Assembly: GCF_030378065.1 (NCBI RefSeq)
Contig: NZ_JAUCGJ010000046.1
Span: forward strand, 1 to 37,542
Length of the DNA: 37,542 nucleotides
Direction of reading: 5' to 3'
From: Candidatus Venteria ishoeyi
Lineage (GTDB): Bacteria; Pseudomonadota; Gammaproteobacteria; Beggiatoales; Beggiatoaceae
The translations under genes were made by a program, and so were the position numbers. The notes beneath the pieces were generated by a model. It saw nothing but the letters and a program-made list of their open reading frames with translations. It did no database searches and was not told where the DNA came from. This document shows positions 25,460 to 36,289 of the stretch, one piece after another. Each line of letters opens with the position of its first letter. The first letter of the stretch is position 1.

Positions 25460-25507
25460 AATAAAAATCCTGCGCCCAGTTTCTGCATTTATTTCATCCT
25501 CACTCCT
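25460..25507. repeat. Partial copy of the MITE right end
   Basis: 48 bp identical to 25046-25093 in the same orientation. The left part of the element is missing, and R1b abuts instead, suggesting one element inserted into or recombined with the other. From 25508 to 25662 there is no clear gene; the minus strand has 30 open codons (ending MRNQ, stop near 25574) with no start codon, possibly a gene remnant. Confidence 0.75.
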
Positions 25508-25662
25508 TAGCGGACTGGGGTTTGGTCATGAATGGCGAAGAACCCTTTAATTATTGTCCGCCCAAAATCACTGATTACGCATACTCTCACGCTTTTTACG
25601 ATTAAGCACCTTATACGCCTGAACAATTTCTTTTTGTATACCTGTCCCAAGTCTAACGGCTG

Positions 25663-28497
25663 CTAAATGTGCCGCTCTGTCTTACTCAAAACCTGATAAC
25701 GGGCGAATAAAAAACTCAGGCGCTCGGCATCGGTTTTGAATTTCTCCTTGCGATAACAACGCTCCACTGCGGCATCGAGTTTTTGATGGGCTTTGCGCAG
25801 GTCGGCGGGCATGGTTAGTGGGTCGTAGAGGTCAGCCAGGGTGTTGCCTTCACCGCTGACAAAACGTCCAGCGAGGCTGATATAGCGGTCTACGCTATCG
25901 AGCAGACTTTCATCATCTGCGCCACCCTGATATTTAGCGCGGACTTTTAATACAGTTTCGGCGGCGCTTTCCACGGTTTGTTTTGCCTTCTTCCAGTTGC
26001 CAGCGCAGGTTTCTGAATCGGGCCAGGGGTAGTTGTTGTAGACCAGTTTGATGGAATATTGGTAACGGCTTTCCAAACGTCCTGCTGTTGTACGCATCCA
26101 TATCATATGCAGTTTGGAAGATAAAATTCCAAAACTATAAAAACTGGCATTTGGTACCATTGAAATCGTATTGTTCACTATCACATCAGCAGACATATAA
26201 CCAATGGGTATGTACTCTCGGCGTTCGGAAGAAACCTTTGGTACGACAAGATATGAGGTATCTGGTTGTCTGTTTTCAGAAAATAAAGTCGGATAATTTG
26301 CCCACTCAACAGTACGTGCCTTGCTACTTTTTAACCTGAATTCCTTAACGTCTTTAATTCTTTCTATGATAGGTGGGATTTTCTTTATACTTTCGGGGGA
26401 TACGCCATCTAACCATAAACACCAGCGCTGATTGCCCTTGATAAAGTCACCACCGCTAATAAAAGGACGAATCAATGACTCAGCATCAGGATAACTTCTT
26501 AATAACTCAGATTTTTCAGCATCAGTTAATATTAAATGTCCACTATCTGTTGCCTCACTGCCCTTAATCATTCTATCTACATGACATAAGGGTGATGTTA
26601 TTGATTCAACTATAGTGTTTGGTGCATCTACCAAATATGGGTTAATATTTTCTGCTGTAGTTTCTTCTGGATCGCCTTTGATGTCAGAATAATCAAATAG
26701 TCGTTTATGACTTTGTTCTGCTGTAACACTAAAACCTATAATCACAACATGTACTGCTGCTTTACTACGTGCCTCAGACTGCCAAGCGAAGGTTCGGTGA
26801 GCAAAGTCTATCTGAATCTGCATGTTCAGCAATACTTTCCATAGAGGAGCAACTTGTTCTCCCTGTGTAATAGAGTTAGTAGATACAAATGCAGCTTTCA
26901 TTTTGGTGTTCTGAATAAACCGAGCAGTTTTTACATACCAGGCAGTAACATAATCAAGAACACCTATTTTCTTAATACCGGAGAAAATGTCAGTCATATC
27001 TTTTTTCTGATTGGCTGATTGTTCTTTTTTCCCCACAAACGGCGGATTCCCCAACACATAATCTACCCGCTTCGCCGATACCACAGACTCCCAATCCAGC
27101 GCCAAAGCATTGCCCTGCACAATATGCGCAGCAGTTTTCAGCGGCAGTAAATCCGGTTCACGCCCAAACTGACGGGCAAATTCCCGGTTCATCTGATGCT
27201 GGGTCAGCCACATGGCAACCTCAGCAATCCGAGCGGGCCATTCATCAATTTCAATGCCATGAAAATGCACCAGACTGATGAGTGGCTCTATCCCTAAATC
27301 CAGGTGAGATTCCACGCTGTCGCCGTGCTGTTCGCGCAGCACCTGCAATTCCAGACGGCGGATTTCACGGTAGGTGACAATCAAAAAATTACCACAGCCA
27401 CAGGCAGGATCAAAAAAACACAATTTAGACAATCGCTGCTGAAAATCAATTAACTGCTTCTGCTTGCCGCGTCGCAGATTTTTGATGCGTTTGAAATCCG
27501 CTTGCAGCGCATCCAGAAACAGCGGGCCGATAAGGCGCAGGATATTGGTTTCCGAGGTGTAATGCGCACCCAGAGCGCGGCGTTCTTTTTTATCCATCAC
27601 CCCCTGAAACAAAGAACCAAAAATTGCCGGGGAAATGCTGCCCCAGTCAAACCAGGCGCAATCAATCAGCAAGTCACGCATTGCAGCACTGAAAGAAGGC
27701 AAATCAAGCCGTTCCCTGAATAAGTGACCATTGACATAAGGAAAGGCATTGAGTTCTTCTGAAAGGTGTTTATTGCGCTGTGATTCCGGGGTGTCAAATA
27801 CCTGAAACAGTTTCCCCAGGTGCATGTCCGTATCCGCGCCATCCTCGCTGGTACGCTGCAACAAATAACTGACAAACTGATGACGGCTGAAAATACCGGT
27901 ATCTTCCGCAAACAGACAAAACAGGATACGCACCAGAAAAATCTCCAGCTCATGCCCCTGATAACCGCTGTCACGCAGGGCATCGTGCAAGCTTCCAAGC
28001 TTTTCACCCGCCTGAACATTAAGTTCAATTTCTGCCTGCTTTAAGCGGTCGTCATCTTCATAACCGGCAACGAAGTCAAACAAGTGAACCTGATCCGGCA
28101 ACTGCTCCAGGGCAAAAGTGTAATTGCTGCGGTCATCAAGATCATGCAAGGCAAAATGGGCAAAATCGGACACCAGTACATAACGCGGCAGTTCTTCATC
28201 TTTTAGTCCAGGGAAATAACCCAGCGCCTGATTATAAGCTTTATCCAGGTCTTTACCGGTGGACTTATGTTCAATCAGCAGCTTGCCTTTCCACAACAAA
28301 TCGATAAAACCCTGTCCGCCACCGGCTTTTTTGACGGGTTCTTCAAAACTGGCAACCCGCCGCCGGGTGACACCGAAAATATTAAAAAAAGCCTCCCAAA
28401 AGGATTTGGCTTCTGCGTGTTCGCGGGTTTCACCGTGCCATTCTTTGACAAAGGCGTGGGCGCGGTTGCGGATTTCCTTACGACTTAGCGTGGGCAT
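25663..28497 (-). CDS. Single-chain type IIL restriction-modification enzyme (MmeI-like)
   Basis: A 944-residue protein that joins endonuclease, adenine methyltransferase and target recognition in one chain. The N-terminal nuclease has GFIDLLWKGKLLIEHKSTG: Asp66, Glu76 and Lys78, the D-x9-E-x-K layout of MmeI. The methyltransferase has motif I FDPACGCGNFL (near 361) and motif IV NPPF (near 482), typical of N6-adenine enzymes. The region after about 600 should be the target recognition domain. I start at the ATG at 28497 (MPTLSRKEIR); the 28 residues available upstream are not family-like. Such enzymes cut a fixed distance from the site and protect by one-strand methylation. It is flanked by repeats and stands alone, as expected for a mobile defence gene. 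Confidence 0.9.
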   Translation of the reverse strand: MPTLSRKEIRNRAHAFVKEWHGETREHAEAKSFWEAFFNIFGVTRRRVASFEEPVKKAGGGQGFIDLLWKGKLLIEHKSTGKDLDKAYNQALGYFPGLKDEELPRYVLVSDFAHFALHDLDDRSNYTFALEQLPDQVHLFDFVAGYEDDDRLKQAEIELNVQAGEKLGSLHDALRDSGYQGHELEIFLVRILFCLFAEDTGIFSRHQFVSYLLQRTSEDGADTDMHLGKLFQVFDTPESQRNKHLSEELNAFPYVNGHLFRERLDLPSFSAAMRDLLIDCAWFDWGSISPAIFGSLFQGVMDKKERRALGAHYTSETNILRLIGPLFLDALQADFKRIKNLRRGKQKQLIDFQQRLSKLCFFDPACGCGNFLIVTYREIRRLELQVLREQHGDSVESHLDLGIEPLISLVHFHGIEIDEWPARIAEVAMWLTQHQMNREFARQFGREPDLLPLKTAAHIVQGNALALDWESVVSAKRVDYVLGNPPFVGKKEQSANQKKDMTDIFSGIKKIGVLDYVTAWYVKTARFIQNTKMKAAFVSTNSITQGEQVAPLWKVLLNMQIQIDFAHRTFAWQSEARSKAAVHVVIIGFSVTAEQSHKRLFDYSDIKGDPEETTAENINPYLVDAPNTIVESITSPLCHVDRMIKGSEATDSGHLILTDAEKSELLRSYPDAESLIRPFISGGDFIKGNQRWCLWLDGVSPESIKKIPPIIERIKDVKEFRLKSSKARTVEWANYPTLFSENRQPDTSYLVVPKVSSERREYIPIGYMSADVIVNNTISMVPNASFYSFGILSSKLHMIWMRTTAGRLESRYQYSIKLVYNNYPWPDSETCAGNWKKAKQTVESAAETVLKVRAKYQGGADDESLLDSVDRYISLAGRFVSGEGNTLADLYDPLTMPADLRKAHQKLDAAVERCYRKEKFKTDAERLSFLFARYQVLSKTERHI

Positions 28498-28690
28498 TAT
28501 ATGGCTTTCCCTTTTATTTGCTTGGGCGGGCACTGCGGATAAAATGCTTAATATTATCAAATATTGACATGAAGAATTCATTCAATTAGTGTACATTCAG
28601 ATAAAGGCACAACAAAATATTGCCAATATACTGGTCATACAAAAAATATCGGAACCTAACCATTTGTATCCGTTCACTTCCTTTGGGAAC

Positions 28691-28752
28691 GCTGGCATTC
28701 TGCCAGCCCTGGGGCGGGTGGCTTTCAGCCGCCCGTGCCGACTGGAAGTCGG
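28691..28752. repeat. Three consecutive REP-like hairpins
   Basis: GCTGGC-N5-GCCAGC (28691-28707), GGGCGG (28712-28717) with CCGCCC (28729-28734), and CCGACT-GGA-AGTCGG (28738-28752) lie in a row in the untranslated region before the diguanylate cyclase gene. They resemble REP palindromes. Confidence 0.65.
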
Positions 28753-28788
28753 TGCTCCCAGAGGGAAAATGAATTGGGGAATGTCTAT

Positions 28789-30363
28789 ATGGAGAGTACT
28801 GTTCAAGCTCACACGATAATATCACAAAAATCCCTTCTCTTGCGCTTCCTTATCGCCACGTTGGTGCCAGTGATCCTTCTCTGCGTTTCCATCTCGGTTG
28901 GCATACTAAATTTACACAAGCAGTACCTCCTTACCCAGAAGGAAATTCACGGGACTCACATAGTACATTCTCTCTTTGATGCGCGGCTTGATCTCCAAAG
29001 AATCCGGGGAATTTCACGTATTATTTCGTCGAATGAAACATCAAATTTTGATAGACAGCGGCATGAGATCATGGCTGAATTTGAGCGTCATTTCAACACG
29101 CCTCAATGGCAGACACTGAGCCGTGAGTTTGCTATCGAAAAAGACGTGGTGACGATTCTTCAGAAGGTACGACGTCTTTATAATACGAGCACTGGCACAG
29201 TGAGTGATAGTGAAATATTCGAGAGATACACTGCTATGATTGAACACTTCAACAGTATCATCCTCATGGTAGCTGATCGTTCTCATTTGATTCTTGATTC
29301 AGAGCTTGAGACATATTACCTGATGGAGATAGCGGTCAAACAGATACCGGATCTTTGTGAGGCGTTTGCCATCATACGCGGCCTCGGTGGTGGTATGATC
29401 GCACAGGGGAACGGTGAGGAAAAGGAGAAGGAACTCCTGCAAGAAAAAATATCAATCGTCCATAACCAGTTACAAAAATTTGAGCGAACAACGGCAATTA
29501 TCCGCAAGGCGGCCCCTGAAACAGAATCTTTTTTAATAAATGACCAGAGTACATTGAATTCAATTGGAGTGTCATTTTTACAAACATGTCGTTCACTGAC
29601 GGAAGCCACATATAGCCTGTCAGCCGATCACTTTTTTCAGCATGGCTCTGATGTCATTATGCTGCTGGCAGAAACTTTTCATCTCACCATAGAGAGGCTG
29701 GAAACCCGTCTGAATCAACGGCTCACGAAGTATTTGCAACTGATAATATTCACGCTCGTGGTGTCAGGTATCACTATGATGGTCATAGGCTATTTCTCAC
29801 TGTCCTTTTATCGACTCCAACGGGACACAGATCGGGAGCTGGAACGAATGTCACTGACCGATCCTCTTACCTCTATCCCCAACAGGCGATATCTGAATAT
29901 GGTGTTCGACAGTGAACTGCAACGTGCGCGCCGTAACGGTAAAGGCATAGCCTTCGGTCTTTTGGATGTTGATTTTTTCAAACGATTCAACGATACCTAT
30001 GGACACCATGAAGGAGATTTAGCCTTGCAGCAGGTTGCAGGAGCATTGAAACGTTCATTGCAAAGAGCCGAGGATTTTTATTTTCGGTTTGGAGGAGAGG
30101 AGTTTTGTATTTTATCTCGCGCAGCATCTTTGACAGAAGCAAAAAATATTGGTGAGCGTATACGTGCAACTATCGAGCAGTGTAACATTGAACATCGCGA
30201 AAATACTGTCAGCCCTGTCGTTACGGTTTCCCTGGGCATTGTATTTGTGCCCAATGTGACTACTGAAAATCTTGACGGGATGATTAAACAGGCGGATGAA
30301 CGTCTGTATGAAGCCAAGAACAAGGGACGAAATCAATGTATTGCTGTGACCCTAAACTCGTGA
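28789..30363 (+). CDS. Membrane-anchored diguanylate cyclase (GGDEF)
   Basis: A 524-residue protein from the ATG at 28789 (GGGGA about 8 nt upstream). A transmembrane helix at about residues 17-40 (LRFLIATLVPVILLCVSISV), a ~270-residue periplasmic sensor part with helical character, a second helix at about 315-341 (LQLIIFTLVVSGITMMVIGY), and a cytoplasmic GGDEF domain follow. The active loop is GGEEF (near 433), preceded by RAED exactly five residues before it, the RxxD product-inhibition site. It should make c-di-GMP from two GTP and be feedback-inhibited. The sensor ligand is unknown. It is followed after 53 bp by the large kinase-GGDEF-EAL gene on the same strand, so they may be co-transcribed. 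Confidence 0.93.
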   Translation: MESTVQAHTIISQKSLLLRFLIATLVPVILLCVSISVGILNLHKQYLLTQKEIHGTHIVHSLFDARLDLQRIRGISRIISSNETSNFDRQRHEIMAEFERHFNTPQWQTLSREFAIEKDVVTILQKVRRLYNTSTGTVSDSEIFERYTAMIEHFNSIILMVADRSHLILDSELETYYLMEIAVKQIPDLCEAFAIIRGLGGGMIAQGNGEEKEKELLQEKISIVHNQLQKFERTTAIIRKAAPETESFLINDQSTLNSIGVSFLQTCRSLTEATYSLSADHFFQHGSDVIMLLAETFHLTIERLETRLNQRLTKYLQLIIFTLVVSGITMMVIGYFSLSFYRLQRDTDRELERMSLTDPLTSIPNRRYLNMVFDSELQRARRNGKGIAFGLLDVDFFKRFNDTYGHHEGDLALQQVAGALKRSLQRAEDFYFRFGGEEFCILSRAASLTEAKNIGERIRATIEQCNIEHRENTVSPVVTVSLGIVFVPNVTTENLDGMIKQADERLYEAKNKGRNQCIAVTLNS

Positions 30364-30416
30364 GATAGATATTTTTTATACCCCATTAAGACAACTTTAA
30401 CAGAAGACACTTAAGG

Positions 30417-33400
30417 ATGTTGAACCTATCAAAATACCAAATTATAGAGCAACTCTATGAGGGTATTAACTCGCTTGTTTACCGTGCTATTAGAAAACAA
30501 GACAAGTATCCTGTCATCCTTAAAATACTCAAGCAGGATTACCCGGACCCTGCTGCACTAAGCCGCTATAAACAGGAATATAAGGTTATTCACAACCTTA
30601 ATGTAGAGGGCGCGATAAAAGCCTATGCTATTGAAAAATATAAAAATACATTATTTATTGCATTAGAGGATATCGGTGGTCTATCCTTAAAACGGTTAGC
30701 CGGAAACCATCCCGTGTCAATAAAGGATTTTTTATCTGTTGCTATAAAAATAGCTGACAGCTTAGGTCATCTTCATGCCGCTAATATTATCCATAAAGAT
30801 ATTAATCCCAGTAATATTGTACTGAATCCTAAAACAGGGGAATTAAAAATTATTGATTTTGGGATTTCAAGTTACCTGTTAAGAGAAATTCCAAATCTTA
30901 AAAATCCAGATAAATTAGAAGCCACCTTAGCCTATTGCTCTCCAGAACAAAGTGGGCGTATTAATCGCAGCCTGGACTATCGTTCTGATTTGTATTCTCT
31001 GGGAATTACTTTTTATGAACTCGTTACGGGTAAACTTCCTTTTTTAACTACGGACTCTATGGGATTGCTGCATTGCCATATAGCCAAAAAAATTCCCCCT
31101 GTCTCTAATATCAATTCTGATATTCCCCAGATTATTTCTGAAATCATAACAAAACTACTGGAAAAAAATGCAGAAGATAGATACCAATCGGCTTTTGGGG
31201 TTAAGTCTGATTTGGAAAACTGCCAGTTTCAGTTAAATAATTATTCCCATATAGAACCGTTTTCTCTCGCCAGTCATGATTTTTCGGTTAAGTTACAAAT
31301 ACCACAAAAACTTTATGGACGTGATAAGGAAGCAAAAATATTATTAGATACATTTGAACGTGCCTGCCTGGGAACAACGGAAATAATACTTGTTACAGGC
31401 TATTCCGGGGTGGGTAAAACTGCTTTAGTACATGAAATTCATAAACCCATGACAGAAAAGCGGGGATACTTTGCTGCGGGTAAATTTGATCAATTTCAGA
31501 AAAATATTCCTTATTCTGCTATCACCCAGGCATTTAATGAGTTTTGCCGTTATTTATTAATGGAAAACACCCAAATTCTGCTGGATTTAAAGGTCAAAAT
31601 ATTGGAGGCATTGGGTAATAATGGGCAAGTTATTATTGATGTTATTCCAGATTTAGAACTAATTATTGGCCCACAACCGGCAGTTGCCAAGGTTTCCCCT
31701 GCTGAGGCAAAAAATCATTTTAAACTGATTTTTCTTAATTTCATTAAAAGCCTGTGCCATAAGCAACAGCCTTTTATTTTATTTATTGATGACTTGCAAT
31801 GGGTTGATTCCGCCTCACTGGGATTACTTAAAAGCATTATGCTTGACAATGAGCTTCAGTATCTACTTATTATTGGCGCTTATCGTGATAATGAAGTTAA
31901 TGCAAATCACCCATTAATAATAAACCTGAATGAACTTCAACAAGATAATATTATTATTAATTATATTAAGTTGGATAATTTAAAAAAAACTGATATTAAT
32001 AACTTATTACAAGACAGCCTCAAGTGTGACTTAATGCAAAGTCATGAACTTACTAATTTAATCTATCAAAAAACACAAGGTAATGCTTTTTTTACCCATC
32101 AATTTCTATATACATTGTATACAGAAAAACTATTATATTTTGATTATAAACAACATCAATGGCAGTGGAATGTTGAACAGATAGCTTCACAAAACATAAC
32201 AGCTAATGTCGTTGATCTGATGGCAAATAAAATTAAAAAGCTTGCAGATAAGGTATCGACACTATTACAACTGGCAGCATGCATTGGCAATCAGTTTGAT
32301 TTATCAATGTTAGCCATTATTTCTGAGAAAAATCAAACCAAAACCTTATCTACATTACGTCCAGCCATTATAGAAGGATTGATTCAGCCTTTAGATGAGA
32401 ACTACAGATTTTTTGATGGCACTAAAAAAACACAATTTAAGTTCTTGCATGACAGGGTACAGCAAGCCGCCTACATATTGATTGATAAGAATCAAAAACA
32501 GCTTGTACACTTAAAGATAGGTCGTTTACTCCTGGCTAATATCTCACAAACTGAAGTAGAAGAATATATTTTTGATATTGTCAATCAACTCAATAAAGGT
32601 CAACAATTAATTGATAACACTAAGGAAAAACAAAATCTGGCTGAATTAAACTTTAAGGCTGGAAAAAAAGCAAAATTATCTGTTGCTTATGAACCAGCTT
32701 TACATTATTTGTTAGCTGCAACAGAACTATTGCCATTACAGGCATGGGAAAAGGATTATAGATTTTCATTTGATCTTAATATGACCATTGCTGAATGCTA
32801 CTATTTACTTGGAAATACAGAAAAAACCAACTTAATGATTGCAAGCTTGCTGGATAAATCAAGCACGGCCACCGATACAGTGAAAGTTCATATCCTCAAT
32901 GCACTTAAACTTCATAATGAAGGTGATTTTCCTACGGCACTGGAAGCTGATATTACTGCATTAAAACTACTTGGTGTTGAGATACCTGTTAAAGAGAAAG
33001 AATTAGAAAACCAATTAACTTTAAAAATAAATAAACTAAAAATTCTGCTGCAAACAGTTAAGGCAACTGACTGGGCTGATTTACCCTTAATGGAAAATGT
33101 GAAAATTAAGCTAATCATGCAAATCCTGGATGGTGCCAGCACTATGGCCTATGATATTGGAAATAAAAAAATACATGAATTCCTGGTGTTGAATATGCTG
33201 GAATTAACCATCCGTTTCGGTAATACGGATGAGTCGGCTCAAGGTGTTATCTATTATGCCATGCTACATATTAGTAAATATGAAAACTATGAACAAGGTT
33301 TTTTATTTGATAAGAGAGCTAAGGAATTAATCAGTCGATTTAATAATAAATCAATTGAAGCACAAATTAATTATTGGCATGGAGGTCTGTTTAACCATTG

Positions 33401-36215
33401 GGTAAATCCACTCAAAACCAATGTTGATGTATATAAACTGACTTACCAGCTCTCAATTGAGTCTGGAAATGTAGTATATGCTCCATTTTCATTAACCATG
33501 CTCAATTATTCAAGATTAAGTTCAGGTGAAAATCTATCTGATGTTAAGCAAGAAATAAATAAGGCAATAATTCAGGTTGAAAAGCTAAAAAATAAATTTG
33601 TAACTGGCTTACTTAATATTGCCCTACGCTTTATAGATACACTAACTACAAGTGAGAAAACAACTAATATAGAAACTTTTTTTAATAAAAAAATAATTCA
33701 AGATAAGTATTTAGATAATATTGTTTATAAATTCTGGTATATTTTCTGGAAGTGTCAAGTGCTTTATCACCTTGATGAGTTTGATGTCGCTTTCAAACAA
33801 TTAGAAAAGCATATAGCACTTGCAACGACTGCTTTTACCGGTTTATTTCCAGCTCCTATCTATATCCATTATTACTTATTAAGTTTAACCGCTATTTATC
33901 CTTCTCTATCTACGCTTGATAAAAAATCAGCTTTAGAAAAAATCAATAGTTTTCAGCAACAGTTTAAATTTTGGTCTAAAAACTGTCCTGAGAATTTTTT
34001 GCACCAATATTTGTTAGTTGAAGCAGAAAAATCTCGTATTACTGGTGATGAAATGGAAGCTGTTATATTGTATGACAAGGCTATTCAAGCAGCCAGAGAA
34101 GGCGCTATGATTCAATATGAGGCATTAGCTAATGAGTTGGTTGCAAAATTTTGGTTAACTAAAAATAAACCAGATTTTGCACAACTGCATCTGAAAAAGG
34201 CACATTATCTCTACAGTATTTGGGGTGCAGCAGCCAAGGTACTTAAGTTAGAAAAAGAGTATCCTAAACTACTCATTACTAAAACCAGTTTAAGCTCCAA
34301 TAACAGTATGATAAAAACAGTTATGAGTTCAACTGAGATTCAAAGAGGCAACTCAGCCCAGTTAGATTTTTCCAGCCTGATAAAAGCCTCTCAAATGCTA
34401 TCAGAAGAAATTATTTTAAGAAAGCTGCTGGCTAATATGATGAATATTGTTATTGAAAATGCAGGCGCTGAAAAAGGCTTATTATTATTACCCAAAAAAA
34501 ATAGCTGGTTTATTGAGGCTGAAAAGTATATTGATAGCAATGAGGTTACTGTTTTACAATCTCTTGCAGTTAAAGACAGTGGAAAAGTTCCTGAAAGCCT
34601 GCTTTATTACGTTATCCGTACCCGGGAAAGCGTGGTTTTAGCCAATGCTGCTCAACAAGGTAATTTTATGCAAGATGCGTATGTTATTAAATATAAATCT
34701 AAATCTATACTGGTCTTAGCACTGAATAGTCAAAGTAAACTTACGGGTATTTTATATTTAGAAAACAATTTAATTGAGGGTGCCTTTACCCCGGAACGAT
34801 TAGAAGTATTAAGTCTGCTTGCCTCACAAATCACTATTTCAATTGAAAATTCATTGCTATACAGTCATTTGAAAGAACAAAAAGATATTCTTGATTATAA
34901 ATCACATTATGATGATCTTACCGGTCTTCCTAACCGTGAATTTTTTTTGGATCGTCTTTCTCAGTCTGTTAAGTCTGCACAACGAACAGGCAAAACTGTT
35001 GCCGTTATTTTTATTGATTTGGATAGATTTAAGGAAATTAATGATTCATTTGGTTATCAGTTCGGTGACTCTGTACTTAAAATTGTAAGCGCCAGACTAC
35101 AGCAGAGTATACGTAAAACAGATACTGTATCACATCTGGGTGGAGATGAATTTACGCTCATCCTAGATAGCTTGCATAGTAGTAATGAAGTGGTTGATAT
35201 CATCCAGCATATGATTGAAGCTATGAATAAACCCATTAGAATAAATGGAAATTTGCTTTATTTAACCTTGAGCATAGGGATCAGCCTCTACCCCGATGAC
35301 GGCAAAGAGCCAAATATTTTACTTAAAAATGCAGATGCTGCCATGTATAAGGCTAAAGATGAGGGGCGTAATACTTACCGGTTTTATACTCAAGAAATGA
35401 CCAATAAAGCCCTGGAGCGTATTGTATTGGAAACCAGTCTGCATCAGGCACTGGATAATGAGGAGTTTACAGTCTACTACCAGCCACAGGTTGACGGTGA
35501 AAATGGCTTACTTTTAGGTATGGAAGCCCTGATAAGGTGGCAACATAAAATCATGGGCATGGTTTCACCGGACAAATTTATTCCTCTGGCTGAAGAAACC
35601 GGGTTGATTATTCCTCTTGATCAATGGACGATGCGAACTGCCATGAAACAAATAGTTAACTGGTATGCTCAGGGTCTAAATCCAGGTGTACTGGCGCTTA
35701 ATCTGGCAATAAAACAACTCCAGCACAAAGATTTTATCACTATGCTCTCCACGATGTTAACAGAAACAGGATGCAAGCCGGAATGGATTGGGCTGGAAGT
35801 TACCGAAGGTCAAATTATGCTCAATCCAGAGAAAGCTATCACTATACTCGATAAGATAAGCAATATGGGTATAGAACTTTCAGTTGATGATTTTGGAACG
35901 GGCTATTCTTCATTATCTTATTTGAAAAAACTTCCAATAGACAAGTTAAAAATTGATCAATCCTTTGTAAGACATTTACCTGATGATGAAGATGATATTG
36001 CTATTACAAAATCAATTATTGCGCTGTCTAAAAATTTGAACTTAAAGGTAATTGCAGAAGGGGTTGAAACCGATATGCAAAAAACGTTTTTAGTAAAAAA
36101 TGGTTGCAGAGCTATCCAGGGTTATTTTTATAGCAAACCAATACCCGCTGATGAAATGGAAATCTATATACAAAAACATGACATGGTGAGCTGTGGTCAT
36201 CAATCTGTCAGGTAA
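30417..36215 (+). CDS. Ser/Thr kinase-ATPase-GAF-GGDEF-EAL multidomain signalling protein
   Basis: A 1932-residue soluble protein. Residues 1-275 are a Hanks-type kinase: VILKILK (Lys36), HKDINPSNIV (Asp128) and IDFG (147-149); the glycine loop is poor. Residues 295-650 are an AAA_16/PknK-type ATPase (Walker A GYSGVGKT at 328-335; Walker B LFIDDLQWVDS near 455). A long helical, TPR-like part reaches about 1290, then a GAF domain (about 1318-1480), a GGDEF domain with intact GGDEF near 1574 and RKTD five residues before it, and an EAL domain (MEALIRW near 1701, DDFGTGYSS, AEGVET). It could both make and break c-di-GMP, with the front end as sensor. The ATG at 30417 follows AAGGATG weakly. Base use is AT-richer than its neighbours. 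Confidence 0.93.
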   Translation: MLNLSKYQIIEQLYEGINSLVYRAIRKQDKYPVILKILKQDYPDPAALSRYKQEYKVIHNLNVEGAIKAYAIEKYKNTLFIALEDIGGLSLKRLAGNHPVSIKDFLSVAIKIADSLGHLHAANIIHKDINPSNIVLNPKTGELKIIDFGISSYLLREIPNLKNPDKLEATLAYCSPEQSGRINRSLDYRSDLYSLGITFYELVTGKLPFLTTDSMGLLHCHIAKKIPPVSNINSDIPQIISEIITKLLEKNAEDRYQSAFGVKSDLENCQFQLNNYSHIEPFSLASHDFSVKLQIPQKLYGRDKEAKILLDTFERACLGTTEIILVTGYSGVGKTALVHEIHKPMTEKRGYFAAGKFDQFQKNIPYSAITQAFNEFCRYLLMENTQILLDLKVKILEALGNNGQVIIDVIPDLELIIGPQPAVAKVSPAEAKNHFKLIFLNFIKSLCHKQQPFILFIDDLQWVDSASLGLLKSIMLDNELQYLLIIGAYRDNEVNANHPLIINLNELQQDNIIINYIKLDNLKKTDINNLLQDSLKCDLMQSHELTNLIYQKTQGNAFFTHQFLYTLYTEKLLYFDYKQHQWQWNVEQIASQNITANVVDLMANKIKKLADKVSTLLQLAACIGNQFDLSMLAIISEKNQTKTLSTLRPAIIEGLIQPLDENYRFFDGTKKTQFKFLHDRVQQAAYILIDKNQKQLVHLKIGRLLLANISQTEVEEYIFDIVNQLNKGQQLIDNTKEKQNLAELNFKAGKKAKLSVAYEPALHYLLAATELLPLQAWEKDYRFSFDLNMTIAECYYLLGNTEKTNLMIASLLDKSSTATDTVKVHILNALKLHNEGDFPTALEADITALKLLGVEIPVKEKELENQLTLKINKLKILLQTVKATDWADLPLMENVKIKLIMQILDGASTMAYDIGNKKIHEFLVLNMLELTIRFGNTDESAQGVIYYAMLHISKYENYEQGFLFDKRAKELISRFNNKSIEAQINYWHGGLFNHWVNPLKTNVDVYKLTYQLSIESGNVVYAPFSLTMLNYSRLSSGENLSDVKQEINKAIIQVEKLKNKFVTGLLNIALRFIDTLTTSEKTTNIETFFNKKIIQDKYLDNIVYKFWYIFWKCQVLYHLDEFDVAFKQLEKHIALATTAFTGLFPAPIYIHYYLLSLTAIYPSLSTLDKKSALEKINSFQQQFKFWSKNCPENFLHQYLLVEAEKSRITGDEMEAVILYDKAIQAAREGAMIQYEALANELVAKFWLTKNKPDFAQLHLKKAHYLYSIWGAAAKVLKLEKEYPKLLITKTSLSSNNSMIKTVMSSTEIQRGNSAQLDFSSLIKASQMLSEEIILRKLLANMMNIVIENAGAEKGLLLLPKKNSWFIEAEKYIDSNEVTVLQSLAVKDSGKVPESLLYYVIRTRESVVLANAAQQGNFMQDAYVIKYKSKSILVLALNSQSKLTGILYLENNLIEGAFTPERLEVLSLLASQITISIENSLLYSHLKEQKDILDYKSHYDDLTGLPNREFFLDRLSQSVKSAQRTGKTVAVIFIDLDRFKEINDSFGYQFGDSVLKIVSARLQQSIRKTDTVSHLGGDEFTLILDSLHSSNEVVDIIQHMIEAMNKPIRINGNLLYLTLSIGISLYPDDGKEPNILLKNADAAMYKAKDEGRNTYRFYTQEMTNKALERIVLETSLHQALDNEEFTVYYQPQVDGENGLLLGMEALIRWQHKIMGMVSPDKFIPLAEETGLIIPLDQWTMRTAMKQIVNWYAQGLNPGVLALNLAIKQLQHKDFITMLSTMLTETGCKPEWIGLEVTEGQIMLNPEKAITILDKISNMGIELSVDDFGTGYSSLSYLKKLPIDKLKIDQSFVRHLPDDEDDIAITKSIIALSKNLNLKVIAEGVETDMQKTFLVKNGCRAIQGYFYSKPIPADEMEIYIQKHDMVSCGHQSVR

Positions 36216-36289
36216 AGTTGCGGTCAATGTGCTATGGAATAAAAGACTGCCCCATATTCATTTATTTTGATAAATTTTCATCACCCCAG

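Noticed and set aside
28498-28581. Earlier start of the MmeI-like gene (a signal-peptide-like MNSSCQYLIILSIL)
   Set aside because: A cytoplasmic R-M enzyme should not have a signal peptide, and the family N-terminus fits MPTLSRKEIR.
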